Assembly: GCA_022829145.1 (NCBI GenBank)
Contig: CM040742.1
Coordinates: 19,245,131 to 19,309,130, forward strand
Direction of reading: 5' to 3'
Source of the DNA: Albula goreensis
Taxonomy: Eukaryota; Chordata; Actinopteri; Albuliformes; Albulidae
DNA length: 64,000 bases
The notes beneath the pieces are model-generated. The model ran no database searches. It was not told the origin of the DNA and worked only from the letters and a program-made list of their open reading frames with translations. Shown here piece after piece: positions 11,711-28,555 of this stretch (the stretch's first letter is position 1; each line of letters opens with the position of its first letter). The position numbers and the translations under genes are program-made.

Positions 11711-14070
11711 ATGGGCGACTGGGACAAACCATTGTTATCCGGGTGATGACCAAATTTTTTAACTGTAGAGACGTTTTGTTTGCGCTGTCTTTACGCATTA
11801 TGTATCAAGTTAAATGTATATGTATAGTCCTTTATATATGTATATTTTTATATTAAAGTGTTCTTTATAGGCTCTCTCAGGACTTTCTGCCATTTCTTCT
11901 GTTATATCACATATATCACATCCTGTGCTTGTAAAATGGTGCTGCACAGTGATCCAAGTCTGAACAGGTACATGAAGGAAAGTGTGATCCTTTTGCCCAC
12001 AACTCTCCTTTCTGATTTCCTCTTCTGAAGTATGTGTGACGTATATATTGAGGGGCACAACTGGAAAGCCCCAACCCCCCCCCCCACCCCCATCTCCCCA
12101 TGCTATTAATAACATTGAGAAAATTTTTTGGGGACACTGTCCAGACCCCTTTATTCAGTGCCTTAATTCCTTTATCCTTCTCTTGCATGTATTGCCTATG
12201 TGGCTTTTAGCCATAATGTTTCTAAACTTACTGAGTGAATGATGTGGCTTTTACTGCCTCATGGTAATTTGGTACTTGATTTATGACCTTTAGGCATTGC
12301 CATATGAGTATTTCATCCAAGAAAAAGATTTTTTTGGCAAATTTGGGATAGAGTAAGCCTCTAATTGACTTCATTGCCAAATCACATCTCTGGTTGAATC
12401 TAGCACATTGTTTACAGTCCTACCACAGACTGCAGTGAGTGTTGTATGGGTATGCAGTGTGATTTGCTTTTCCCTTTTGTAAGAAAAAACAGTGGGATGC
12501 ATCTCCTGTGACAAGCTCTACTATTTTTTTGCTCTTGTTCTGTTATGAATACATTTGTTCACTGAGATAGTGGCTGCAGCTTTCTCACTCCCACCTATCC
12601 ACTGCCAAGAAACACAGCATCGAGCAGTGTTACAAAGACACCCATTCACTTACTATCTGACATAAAGCCTTGAATATAATACATACATTCATCTTTATCT
12701 GGTTTTATGGAGGTGGTCACAAGACGAAACTCTTTCTCAGGCACATAAATCGTTCCCTGAAGATTAAATTGGGCATATAATTCAGTTTGCTGATCTTTTC
12801 CATAATTAGCTGCCAGTTCAAGTGTCTAACCCTCCACCTGTGATGACTTGGGAAATTTGTTCATTGTTTGCAATGTTAAATTATTACCAGACACACGTGG
12901 CTAATGTAACCCATCACCTCTACATGACATGTTGGATATGGTTTGTTCCGTAATCAGTAATGAGTAGATTAACTTATGTTTGTATAAACAGTTAGTGAAA
13001 AGGAAGACTGCCCAGATTCATAAATCTCAGAGAGATGAATGGCATTTACGTCGTCATATCGGGCTGACTGCACTTCGTCCTCTGTCACGCCTCATCTTTG
13101 AGGGCTTCTTGCATTGAATTTGCGTCTGTGGGCATGACCAAAGTCCCTCTTTGATTACTGAATATTTACAACAAATTTGTTTGCTTAGGCTGTACGCAGT
13201 AGTGGTCATAGCTAGAAAATGTATTCATGGTGGTACAACTAAATGGACAGCCACATCTGCCACAACAGGGTGTTTTTTGAGAAGACTTGACTGAAGAGCC
13301 ACTTTCAAACCACTTGAAAACAGCCTGCAATTTTCCAATGGTCACCATCACAAAACAACACTGATATCAGACCTCATATTTCAAACTGTGTTTATCTGAC
13401 ACCTCCATGACATACAGAACAGAATACATGAAAATGTTCGGGCCTTTCAGTAACAAAAAAGTAGGGCAATTTAATCCAATCCTATGAAAGAAACATCACA
13501 CTGGTGATCTAAAGGAGAGTGCGCTGGAGCTGGAGCTTGAGCTGGTGGATCAGGCCAGGGAAGGAAGTGTAGGAGGGAACATGTTGCTTCTATGTGAAGA
13601 GCTGCCTGGCATCAGGGACTGACAGCTGGGCATGAGTGCCAATTACCCAGCAGCTCGCCTCTCTCACCTCACCCCCTGTCAAAAAGGAGAGAAGGCTCAT
13701 GCTTTTCCCTGAGGGGGAGGGGGAATCTTGGAGAGCATCCTCATGTCATCTGGGAATTTGCAGATGATCCAAGGTTTAAGTGAAAGCCCTGTCTATTTAA
13801 CTGGACAATTGGTTTCTGGGATTAATTATCGGTTCCTGAAATGGCCACAATTACAGGATATTAGGTTTGTGCTCCTCCTGGCTGTGCTGCAATTTTTTGA
13901 CAAAGACAGTGTTTTTGATTACACTGGGGGAGTGCATATGCATGGCTATGTATGTGTGTATGCTGGAGGTTAAAGAGTGCCTGTGTCTGTACGCGAATGT
14001 GTGTGTGCATGTGGTAGTGTGTTTCATTTTCCAGCATGTCTGTCTGCAAATATATGTTACACCTTAATAG
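11711..14070. other. Non-coding stretch, nothing identified
   Basis: No gene is seen. A C-rich run lies at about 12067-12100 (13 consecutive C near 12075). Sequence from about 13940 onward is TG-rich and resembles a decayed CA/TG microsatellite interrupted by many substitutions, continuing past the telomere-like patch to about 14290. Confidence 0.5.
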
Positions 14071-14112
14071 CCCTAACCCTAAACCTAACACTAATCCTAC
14101 AACCCTATCCTT
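14071..14112. repeat. Degenerate telomere-like CCCTAA repeat
   Basis: About seven hexamer-like units of the CCCTAA type, the first two exact or nearly so and the rest diverged, sit in a TG-rich surround. This fits a short interstitial telomeric-type repeat or a simple repeat of similar composition. Confidence 0.6.
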
Positions 14113-17100
14113 AGCTATAATTAGTAGGGGTAAAAAAACCATACAAACCGTGATGAGTATGTGTGTTCATCCGTGTACATGTGTTTGCATGCTTGTGCAT
14201 GCCTCTGTGCACGTCATTATGCCTGTGCATTTACCCAGTCCATGCACATGTGTGTCCTGTGTGCATATGGATGTGAGTGAGGATGTGCTTGCAACACTGT
14301 TTTATTTTTCTGTGACAGCAAGCTTATTGCCCAGCACCCGTGCTTGTGACAGCCCTTCATTGGTATGCTGCATCCTGGAGCAGAGCCCCAGAGACGCCAA
14401 GCCCAGATCACTGCCAGCCAGATGAAGTTTTCTGAAACTGTTGATTTTCCAGATGCAGCGTTTGAAAAGGCCCCTCAGTATTCATGCTGAAGTGGGCTGG
14501 GGGAAATTACAGGACATATTGGCATTTCAGTCAATCTCACACCTGGGCGGAATACCAAGCACTCTGGAAAGGGTTTCAGAATCAGAAAGGGGCTAATGGT
14601 TGTCCGATAAACCCCGAAAAGACACAAATGCTATTGATCTCATGCTACATGATGCAAAGTTCATCAACCTGTAAGGGAGTGAAATAAAAGAAACCATGAG
14701 CTATAAATGCAGTTCTGCTGTGAACCTTATTCTCCCTCATGGAGAAGGAGTCCTACAATGGAAAGGCAGTTAAACAATGGAACTGTATCAACTTTTTCCT
14801 GTCCAAAACAGGAAAAAACTCTGGTTACACACAAGGTGAGATAAAATTAAAACACCATGTTAAAATGTATACAGCCCAGACCCCCCACCCAGTCCTCCAA
14901 TCTTTGCCAATCCCCATACACCTCATTTCTACCTCCCCTAAATCTGGAAAAACAACATTTAATTCCTCACAAGATAACTTCAAAATGTTTGTAAGGACAT
15001 GAGCTTGGGAGGGCTTAAAAAGCACCAGCATCTGCTGCATCCCACATCTATGCCTTTTTTTGCCTTGCAAATCAGGCATGTCTGAGTGAATATTATATTT
15101 TACCTGATGACCTTTTGGTAGCCTTTATTTATATAGCAGTTGAGACTGCTGATCCTAGAACAAAAAAAATGTTTTTGAGTTTAAAAAAAGAAGGGTACAG
15201 CTTGTTTTCTGATCTGAACCATTACCCAAAGATGAGCTCTGAGCAGTATTGAGGAGTGTATTTCTGAGTGTATATCCAGGGCGTATTTCCTCTCAGGATT
15301 GAGGCCTTAGCTGACAAACTGAAAATCCGTATAGATATTTGTAAAAAATCAACTGGATTTCTTCCAGCAATTGTTTGTGCTTATCTCAGACTCAGATTGC
15401 ATGTAGAAAGCTCATCTCTGTTCTTACATTGAGATTTTATGGTGACAAACAAAAATACCTGACAGTCATGTAACTGGAACCATTTTGCTTCAATCTATGT
15501 AATTGCAAAGACATAATCAGAAGAGGAAACTGACAGAAAATCAGAGGAGGATTAACAATGTAGTACTGCTTTTTAAATGTTTCATCGATAATAATGCATT
15601 GCAACAGAATGCATATCAACATAGTGTCAGTGTGACATACAACATATATTCAATACATTACAATTCAGTTCAATGTACTGGCAGGGGAATGCATTAATCT
15701 TCTCTTGCAATGTACTGCACCATATTGCATGAGCCACACTTAACGGGCATTCTCTTTATGTATCTGAGAAGGTTACATCCAGATAAACTGATAAATTAAA
15801 AATAAATATCGGAGCACTGCCAAGATACTAAAATTAAAATCTTAGAAAACCACTTGTGAATTATTTCTGTGATTAAAACACACTGGCACAACAGTAGAGA
15901 AGAGTAAACATAGTAGGGAATGTAATAGTAGTTGTAGAAGAGTAACCATAGTTGGGAATGGAAAGATAAAATTAAAGTAAACTAACTCATGGTGGATGCC
16001 AGGTCACATGTTCAAGCCAATCACAAGTGCCACACTGAACTGAGTGGCAATGATATGCTGATGAAAACTCAGCTCTCACAATTCAGTGTTTCATTGACAG
16101 TAACAGAAATTATGAAGGAGGCGGCCATGTTATAGTCTCTCCTGGGCTTTCTGCGGGTAGATTGTTTATTGATTTCATACAATGCCATTAGTTTCCTAGG
16201 TTTCCCTCCCCTCTGCATTCCCCCTCACTGATGGTTCAGTGACCAAGAGAAATACTGTTGTGGTACCATTCAATTATGTTTAATGTTTTAAATGTTTAAT
16301 TGCTTGTCTGCTACACTCTATGGCCAATACAAAATATACTTTGAAAAAGTAATTAAAAGTTTTTTTTTCCTTAACTGTATATCCTAAGATCGCATAATAA
16401 AAACAACATCCCAGGTCACAGTTTTATATTTTTTAATATACATAAAAATCATACCTGCAAGATCAGGTTATTAGTATCAGATTAGCATGTAACAGGTAAG
16501 CCATTCAAATATAATAATAAAGATAATGAAGTTTATGGAAAAGATAACTTATAAGATTTTATTAAATTCTTGCATAAATGAAAACTTTATAGCTTTTTAG
16601 GTAAACATAAATATCATTGTGTATTTGGAGCAAACCTGCCCTCAATGTACCCACGGTTCCAACATGGATAGTTTTGAAAGTATTTCACCAAGTCTTGAGG
16701 TATATCCAGAGGGTTTATAAAAGGTATATCCATATTCTGCTCCTGTCAAAGTATATTTAACATTCTCAGGAGAAAGTTCATAGAAGTATCTGAGGAACTG
16801 AACTTGAGGACCTTTCTTATGAATGTCAGATGTTTTTTTTTTTTCGTGAGAACCATCAAGAAGTGAATCCTGTCATATGAGGAGTGTCAAAACTCTACCC
16901 TGGGGTCCCATCTCTGCCCTGTGCCTGAACCACTTTGACTGTGATCCCAGACACAGCTTTGGGCCCCCAGGTTTGGTGGGATGTTTTCCAGGACGCGATA
17001 ACCCCCTCAGATCCAGGCCAGTCAGACGAGATCACACTCTGTCAGCTGCTCCTTGAACCAGACAAGATGCAGTTATAGATATTCAACCTGTTTTGATGTC

Positions 17101-20100
17101 AGACTGACTGATGTGGAGAAAGAACAGGTCTAGAGTTATCAATCACCTTCTGTTAGAAGATTCACTGGGGTATTTCTACAGAGTGACATTAATGAGAACA
17201 CAGTGGAAGTGAAAAAGGCTCCATTGTTAAATAATTAATTAGAACACAAGGGAGAGATATCCCAAATTTCTGCATTTGTTTTCTTACTTTGAAATCTTTA
17301 AGTCACAGCATAGACAAACAGTAAATCTAAATTAGAGCATCTTGCAGCATTTATTTCGGAACCTTAAGACAGATTTCTTCACATCATTAAGACATCATGT
17401 GAATTCATTGTTTTTTGTGATAAAATGTTTATTGAAATCAACAATATCACATTTGCTGCGAAAGTATCATACAATGTAATCATTGTTGTATAGTCCCCTC
17501 TGCATGCACAGACTGCCAGTGTACATGCAGACACTTGGCCCTGTTTTTGCACTGTGGATCCTCTAACAGAAAGGGTCCAATGTGCAGAGCTCTGTTTGTT
17601 TGAATGATCAGAAACACTGGGTTTGATTCCATGTTTGGAGGTCGGACAGGGCTAGGCCCAGGTATCCAGAGCGACTGACCCATATGAGGATTTGTCTGAG
17701 CGTATGACTCAACAGAGTGGCACGCACACTCCATGGAGAGTCTCTGTGCCGACAGGCTTGGATCCCTGGCACGCGAGGCGGGAACTGGACCCCCAGGGGA
17801 GTGGGGGGTTAGAAATCATTACACACAAATGAACCCTTTTACATCTTAGCCTGTAAGGACTTCTCCAGTCCAACAACCCAGAGGGCTAGTCTGTTAGAGT
17901 CTGTTAGGAATATGGGCACGGTCTCTGGTGACAGGCAGCGTGGCTGGGCTGTGTTGATTTTTCCAGGCCTGATACCATACTGCAATGCACTGTGCTCACG
18001 GGCAGCAGGGCCTGCCCTTTCATTGGTCTCGCAGTCATGAAAGCTGCCCATCTCATGCCTTTTATTTTCTCTGGCCATGCTAGTCACAGCTGCCCTGCCT
18101 TTGCCAACTGTCAGAATAAAATCTATCCCCTCTGTAAGCTACTATGATGAAGGTGGTGATTACAACAAGTAAGGTGTTTGTTCTCTCCCAGCCCTGATGC
18201 ACGGTCTGTATTGCCACTTAAAGAAGGTTTCCAAAATGGGCTTCTTGCCTGCATGTTGTTGCGAATTGTAATGTGATTGATTTTTTTTCTCTTATCTTCT
18301 CTCAGCATTGTATCAGATAGCAGTAAAGTTGCATAATTTTAACCCAGTGTGGGTGTTGTGCTATCTGAGGAGTAGGCTTGGGGTGACTGAGGGCACAATC
18401 ATTTTCACATGCACAACATCTGCCAACCCCCCTCCCCAACCCCCAGAGTCAGTTTAGAAAACTTTGCATTATGTTTGCCAGGGACAGCAATCGCAGAGAG
18501 AAATAATGCACGTTCACTTCCATGCTTTTCTGTTTCCCTTTTTCCCCAAGTGGTTTGAGTTGAAACCAAAGTGGGTTTCTGTATGGAAGCCTCCTCATTA
18601 AAGTACAATACAAGGCATGCATTGTGCTGTGTTCTGCCTATGGGCCTTGGACCTGCATATTTATACATGCTCTGAACTGCCCTGTCTTCAGAGTAAACAT
18701 GCAGCTTTTTATTACCCATTACTGAGATGGAACATTTGTTGGAAACAGCACCAACATGATTTGTTTAAAAATCTGCACTGTTACTAATCTAAAAATGAAA
18801 CATTCACACAGTATGCCAATCATTTAAATAGAAATTACATATTTTTTTTGCAATCACAGCACAGCAAACAATTAATCCCTGGATTAAAACCGGAAATGTT
18901 ATTTATACATGATATATCTAATTGAAGTTATACGTATATTATGTTGTTGTCAGTTAAGAGCTTAGTTGATGCAGGCATGAAAAATTGGATGCTTTTGATA
19001 TTTCAGGATCCCAAAAAGGAAAGAGCTTTATTAAACAATGTTGTTTGCTTTAAATAATGTATCAAAGCTTGTAAACATTAAATAAAATGAGTGTCTATGC
19101 TTGGGAGATAACATGACTCATCATTTAAATTCAATCATTCGGATTTGCAATGTCAATTTAATCTACAGCCCAAGGATCAGGTAGAAAATGTTTATAAAGA
19201 ATAGTTCAAATGAATTAAAATAGAATCGTAAGGTGCATTTGACATTGGCAAGTGCTTAATCTCTATAGTTAATTAATCTCTGGTGTCTTCATGCTTGTGT
19301 GGTGTTGTGTCTATTTTATTTTATGCTTTTACCAGAGACATTCATATCTCTGAAAACTTCAGAACTTTTTAGTGTCAAAAACAGCAGGATTAAGATTGTG
19401 AATCTTTCGTGTGACATAATCACTGTTTCACTGTGTTTATATTAATGTATTAATTATATTAATGAGTAATGTCATACACCAAAAACCTCTGAAATACTGA
19501 ACTGAAAGAAAAATTTGATCAAAAATCGCACTACATCAGGATTAAAAAAATACCATGTCAATTAAAAGAATGTGCAGTAAACACAAAATAAAATGTAATT
19601 CTTTGCTTTAAGTGGATATCTATTGTGCAAAAACCACAGCCATAGATCAAAATAATCCAGTCAGGAGATTCCATTCTATATCAATGTCTTCTCTCTGCAG
19701 TCTCTGCCTCATATTGGCTGAAATTGTGTGTCCCTTCTGGAACTGAGAATTTACGGTTACAATGTAACTTGATAAAATATAAGAAAATAACAGGCGAAGG
19801 AGAGAAATATTGGTCTAAAGTTAATAATTTTATAAAGAATACAGAGCAACCTGAGAATTCCAAGAGGTGAAAATGTATTGATTTTGGGGTGCTCAGAAGC
19901 TGACAATTATTTGTAAAGTGTTTAAAAATCAAAGATCAACCCAAGCACAGAACATTGTGACAAAACCAGAAAAGGCTACTACATGGGTCTATAATCAATC
20001 AATATTTGTCTACATTTGACACACATGTAAGAACTAGTTTTTCACCACAAGCCGAGTTTGAGAAGTTCAGCAACCACCATAATGCAAGTGCAAATATGAA

Positions 20101-21304
20101 CGGATTTGTAAGAACAAAATCTAATCCTGTAAAATCATGCAGATACAAAACTGAGGGATGCAGAAATATTGGCCAACCAAATACTGTGCAAACCCAGAAG
20201 CACTGATGGACTGCAATTGTAATTGTGATTTTTCACTTTCTGATGCAAAAAAGCATAATATAATTTTTTTTTCACACTTTCTGTGATAAAAAAAATGCAG
20301 AACAATATCCACGACGATGTCCCTGCACTCCTGCTAAAAATGTCATTTCAGACCGTCAGCATCCTCAACTCCCAGCTGTGAAAGGCCCTTAAGCATCAGC
20401 AAACAGTGTACCTTTACTCCATTTGAAATATGTAGAGCGTCCTACTTGTTTTACCGGTGGCTCATCACAGGAATACACATATAATCAACAGCATACCTTG
20501 ACTTGTGTCCACTCCTTGTATCTCTCTGTGGTAGGCAGTGTTGATGCCACCATCTCTCGGTAATAAGTAAGCTGGCAAGTCCTTGTACACCATAGTTTCC
20601 ATCCCCTTGTCACATGTCTTGCCAACTTATTTTTTTTTAACTGCAATCTGCAGGTTCCTTCACTGCACCACTAGTCCCACCACCTCAGCAATTTTGACCC
20701 ACACTGCACACATTTGAGGACAAGGTCTGCAGGAAGATGTGCGAAAGCATATGAACTATAATGGAGCTTGAGCCTCCGTCAGGATAATGTGAGGTGCTAC
20801 AGGCAGCATAAGTAGTACAACAATGCATTTCCTTGGGATTTATCATCATTTCTCAAGTCATTGTACTGAAATGTAGCTTAATATTGAAAAATAATTTATA
20901 CATTCTATTAAAAACAACCCCAAATATCTACAGAAATTTGCACAACAACTTTTATTTACTGTTGTTTCATTGTAAATGGTTTTGCTCTTTTCAAATATTT
21001 TTATATTTTTACATTCTTAATGGCAATGACTCATAAAGTTGTTTTTTTGTATCTTGCAGGAATCACAATTTGAATTCAGTAATGATTTCATTTTGAGGAC
21101 ATTTCAGTCAATATTTTAGAATTTAAATGTCATATGCCACATCACATCTGTAAAAAAAAATTGATAATCAAAACACACATACTTTAACTGAAATGTCTTT
21201 TTTTTCTGCTTCGATCATTGCGTGAAACCATTGTCAAACACAAATTTTCCAGTGGATGCAAGAGAAAAATATGAGAGATAAGAATTTTCTTTGAGTCTGC
21301 CAAG
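14113..21304. other. Long non-coding stretch, little recognisable
   Basis: About 7 kb without a supportable gene. Open frames are short and lack motifs. About 16900-17060 and 17500-17800 are less AT-rich and could be regulatory. On the minus strand near 20640-20690 there is a weak tRNA A-box-like GGTGCAGTG sequence that could mark a decayed SINE, but no matching B box was found. Confidence 0.45.
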
Positions 21305-21580
21305 TCTCCAATTGCCTCCGATGTTGTTGGAATGCAGGCTTAGCATATGTGCAGTTCATTGAACTGCTTGTGCCCCACCAAGTAGAGGTCACCAGAGAGC
21401 AATGAGACTAGTTAGTTTAACCAGCTCACAATGCCATTTGCCCTGATGAGGCCAAGCCAAGTACTACCTCACTACTGTGGGCTCCTAGCCATCGCCATTA
21501 ATGGAGGGGTTGGAACTCAAACACCTGCCCTGAGGACACACAGCTGCACCATGAGCGAGTGCCTTTTCACCAGCAGCCCA
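21305..21580 (-). mobile_element. tRNA-derived SINE (family A, minus strand)
   Basis: On the minus strand the head has an A-box-like GCTCATGGTGCAGC near 21560 and a B-box-like GTTTGAGTTCC (plus-strand complement about 21510-21522). These are followed by a body with a CATATGCTAAGCCTG-type segment and a CAATTG motif (21309-21314). The same ordered motifs occur in the copies near 54.0 and 58.3 kb. The 3' ATCAGAGGAG motif of the other copies is missing, so this one is 3'-truncated. Confidence 0.6.
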
Positions 21581-25763
<4,183 letters not shown>

Positions 25764-25975
25764 ATGGCTGACCTCGCTCTATTACAAGATTTGGAGCATT
25801 GTGCGCTTCGGAGAACGTACATCTTCAGAGACCAGGCCGATCTGTTTGCAGAGAATGATGGTTGGCTCATGAATAAGACTTCCCAGACCTCTCCTTCTGA
25901 GTCTCTGCAACAGATTGGAGTCAAAACTCAGAAGAGCCACAAACTGGTCACATTTACTTCCACACATTAAGCTTT
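25764..25975 (+). pseudogene. PIF/Harbinger transposase N-terminal fragment (HARBI1-like), frameshifted
   Basis: The translation starts MADLALLQDLEHCALRR, followed by FRDQADLFAENDGWLM, then after a +1 frame change near 25874 RLPRPLLLSLCNRLESKLRR and TNWSHLLPHI. This order matches the N-terminus of vertebrate and fish PIF/Harbinger transposases (…RRxRVFRDRxDxLAxxDEWLxxRFRLPRxxLLxLC…, then …TxRSHAIPxHI). About 70 codons survive. The DDE catalytic region expected downstream is absent and is replaced by about 175-bp tandem repeats. Transposase function is lost. The start was taken at the ATG of MADLALL, which fits the family. Confidence 0.75.
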
Positions 25976-26540
25976 TTCCCATTCAAACCCATTATAAGAC
26001 ATCCCCTTTTGCTCCTATGGGAAAAAAAACTGCATGTGAGTTTTTTTCTATTCTTGATTATAGCATCACTTATTTTGTTACAGATACTTTGATTCATAAG
26101 TAAGAAGCAAGAGAAAATTGGTGTTTGTTGATTGTTTTGTTACTTAAAGCTACATTAAGCACTTTACTTATAAGGGGTGTATAAAAGAGGAAATTGCATA
26201 ACGTCTTATATGAAGATCTTCCTACCACTTACAGTTTCACTTTCCTGGTAGATATTAATGTTTGTGACATATAAGGTGTAAGCGAAATTAGGTTTTGATC
26301 AGCCATTGTTTTGATACATTAAGCTAAGTTAAGCACTTTCCATATAATGGGGATCAATGGGGAGGAAAATGCTTTACGTCGGAAATAAAGGGACTCTGAC
26401 AACCTAGCAGCTCCCTTTTTCTACAGTGAGTGGTGTTGGTGTCATGCAGGATGTGACAAAAATTTGGTGTTGATTTAACGTTGTTCAGGCATATGAAGCC
26501 ACATTAAGCATTTTTTACATGAAGCGTTTGAGAATGTCCC
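25969..26540. repeat. Old tandem array, about 175-bp unit, three-plus copies
   Basis: An AAGC(A)CTTT anchor recurs at 25969, 26157, 26331 and 26506 (spacings 188, 174 and 175). AGGAAATGC…ACGTC-like segments at 26188 and 26363 are also 175 apart, and each anchor is preceded by a related AAATTGGTGTTTG…TTGTT stretch. Copies are strongly diverged. The array lies between the two Harbinger gene remnants. Confidence 0.7.
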
Positions 26541-26793
26541 TCCATTGTGGACAACTTTGCCAAACTGCCTTTTTTTGTGGGCTTGGATTTTTTTCTTCAC
26601 TTCCAGTTTCATGTCAAACCATCTTCTTTTAACCTGTTGCAGAGTACACAGAACTTTTGACACCAAATTTACTGCAGCAGTTATTTCTTGCCAGGCTTTG
26701 GTGTTCTCCAGCCCCGACACTCCACTACTTACACTACTGAACAAAAAAATGTTTCGTTCTGCTTCAATCGCCGCTTCAGAAAAGCTTTTTTTC
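26475..26793 (-). pseudogene. Myb/SANT-like Harbinger second-gene remnant (NAIF1/MSANTD-like)
   Basis: The minus-strand frame reads KKSFSEAAIEAERNIFLF, SSVSSGVSG, then NTKAWQEITAAVNLVSK, VKRRWFDMKLEVKKK and IQAHKKR. This matches the Myb/SANT-like domain of Harbinger second proteins and their domesticated relatives (FT..E…LV.EVEARRxxLFG..SSGVTN..K...WQEI..AVN…V..KW.D.K…KRR). Key tryptophans of the domain (KAWQEI, RRWFDMK) are kept. Compared with the family, the LVxEVE segment of the first helix is missing. No methionine start is seen in frame just upstream, and the frame ends at 26475 soon after the domain, shorter than usual. Function is probably lost. Confidence 0.75.
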
Positions 26794-26795
26794 TT

Positions 26796-27576
26796 TTACT
26801 TTTTCTATACCATCTTTTTACATTGCCAATTCCCAGCTATGGTATTTCAGGGGCGTCAATTTATGGTAATTGAAAATTCTTTGAACGCACTTCTTAATTA
26901 CGAATGATCAGTATTTATCAACAAACACACAGGGATAGGAACAAATGCATGTTTGATAAATCCTGCAGAATTTGTTAGTTCGTATCTGGTGACCATAAAT
27001 TTACACACAGTTTTGAGAAAATATTGATAAATGAAGAATAAGAGGGAAACAAAAAGTAAAAAGAGGAGTGACTTTAATAAAAAATGCAACAAGGAAACAG
27101 TGCCACAAGAATTTTACAATTATTCATCATTGTCAACATCACAGAAACAATACAAAGGAATATTAGTCCACTCCAAGGTAAGTTAAGCAATGCATCTGCT
27201 ATCAGTAACTTCCATAATTCAGAAACATTACTAGAAATATAAAGATAACAGCATTGTAGAATTGGGTGTGTCAAAGAGAACACCAGGATGGGTAAAGGAT
27301 GCTGCACTTATGCATACCGTATCTGTTCACCAGGGCAGAGTTATAGTTAGCCATAGTGCATACAGCATATGTGCTATACAGCACCCAAAATGTATCCATC
27401 TTGTCCAGAGTGGGGCTCCGTATCATACCATATCACACAAGACAAAGGATAATGGTAAACACAAATTGGCCAGTAATTGGCAGAAAGGGAATAACAGCCT
27501 GTTTGTCTCACATTTCTTTTGAATTGCAGAACAGGCTGGTAGGGGAAAAGCCAGATTTCTAAATCTGTGTTCGCTG

Positions 27577-27626
<50 letters not shown>

Positions 27627-28314
27627 GTGGGTAATCATTTTTCAGTGCGTAGTTCAGCATTACTGCATTTCTCCAAATCATAAAAAATAATGAGTCCACC
27701 ATTCAAGCAGAAGCAACGTAACGGCATCGATGTGTGGAGACTAGATGCTGGGAACAGCGTAGCCACTGCATCCTTGTTTTAGAGCTGCAGAGGTTTTTTT
27801 GTGTCGGAGCTTCCTCCCCAGACTTTTCCACAAGCCGGGGTCACGGCAAGGCAAGCGGTGGGGTGACAGTGCGCTGTGCTCCCCTCTCCGGTTCCAGATC
27901 CACCACAGTGGGGGATCAATCAGGAAGCCTTCTGAATGATCCGAGTGTGGGAGGGAAGGCTGTGGGAAGGTTCAAATGAACACAGCAATTTTTAAACTTT
28001 GTTTTCTCCACCATGCACTGCTTAAGCTAATAATGTGAATGAGCCTGAACGAACGCAGTCCACTCAGCCTTAGCGGATTCACTGAAACATAAAAATGCGC
28101 TAAGAAAAGCCCTTGGAAATGTCCCTGTTACTATGCCAACTAACCATGCAGATTTTTTACACTGGGTTGTCCTGTAGCCTCAGACGTAAAGGTACTCAAC
28201 TTCATTTATTCCTCTAGGGGTGTCCAATTCCATGGTGCTGTCAAGGCTATACACACGTATGCAGCGTACACCCACCTAAACCCCTAGGGTTGTACAGGGT
28301 TTCCATCTATTAAC
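26796..28314. other. Non-coding stretch
   Basis: No gene is seen. It contains a TG microsatellite (27582-27625) and a GC-richer patch at about 27740-27970 that lacks a supportable frame. Near 28216 a taggggtgtccaa segment resembles the end of some hAT-type MITEs, but no partner end was found. Confidence 0.45.
27582..27625. repeat. (TG)n microsatellite, about 22 units
   Basis: An uninterrupted TG dinucleotide tract of about 44 bp. Confidence 0.97.
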
Positions 28315-28555
28315 TTTAATTAATATATGGGTTTTGGAGTTACGGTGTGCCCACCTCCTCGGAGAGTAAACTCACCTAATAGCCTTATTACCATTAATGC
28401 ATATGGTCTTTTGAGTTACAATATTCTCACCTCCTTAGTATGCTCAAATATTAGCCTAATCACCATTAATACATGTAGGCTTTGGAGTTACAGTATGCCC
28501 AACTCCTTATACAGTTTACTCACCTATTAGTCTTATTACCATTAATACATATGGT
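28315..28555. repeat. Tandem repeat, about 75-bp unit, 3.3 copies
   Basis: The segment ACCATTAATRCATATGG followed by TTTGGAGTTACAGTATGCCC, CACCTCCTTA and CTCACCTATTAG recurs. Anchors lie at about 28315, 28390, 28462 and 28538, giving periods of 75, 72 and 76 bp. Copies are roughly 75-85 % alike by eye. It is non-coding. Confidence 0.85.

Larger units (their letters stand above)
25764..26793. mobile_element. PIF/Harbinger DNA transposon relic, two convergent gene remnants
   Basis: A plus-strand transposase remnant and a minus-strand Myb/SANT-like remnant lie about 0.5 kb apart, tail to tail. Vertebrate Harbinger elements carry exactly these two genes, the second being a DNA-binding partner that helps the transposase reach the nucleus and the element ends. 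Terminal inverted repeats and the 3-bp target duplication were not found, so the given limits are only the coding remnants; the true ends may lie outside. Confidence 0.7.

Noticed and set aside
20560-20830. Minus-strand GGTGCAGTG suggesting a SINE head
   Set aside because: No B box and no shared body with the other SINE copies.
28205-28300. CTAGGGGTGTCCAA resembles the end of some hAT MITEs, with CCCCTAGGGTTGT further on
   Set aside because: The putative ends do not form a consistent inverted pair and no 8-bp duplication is seen.
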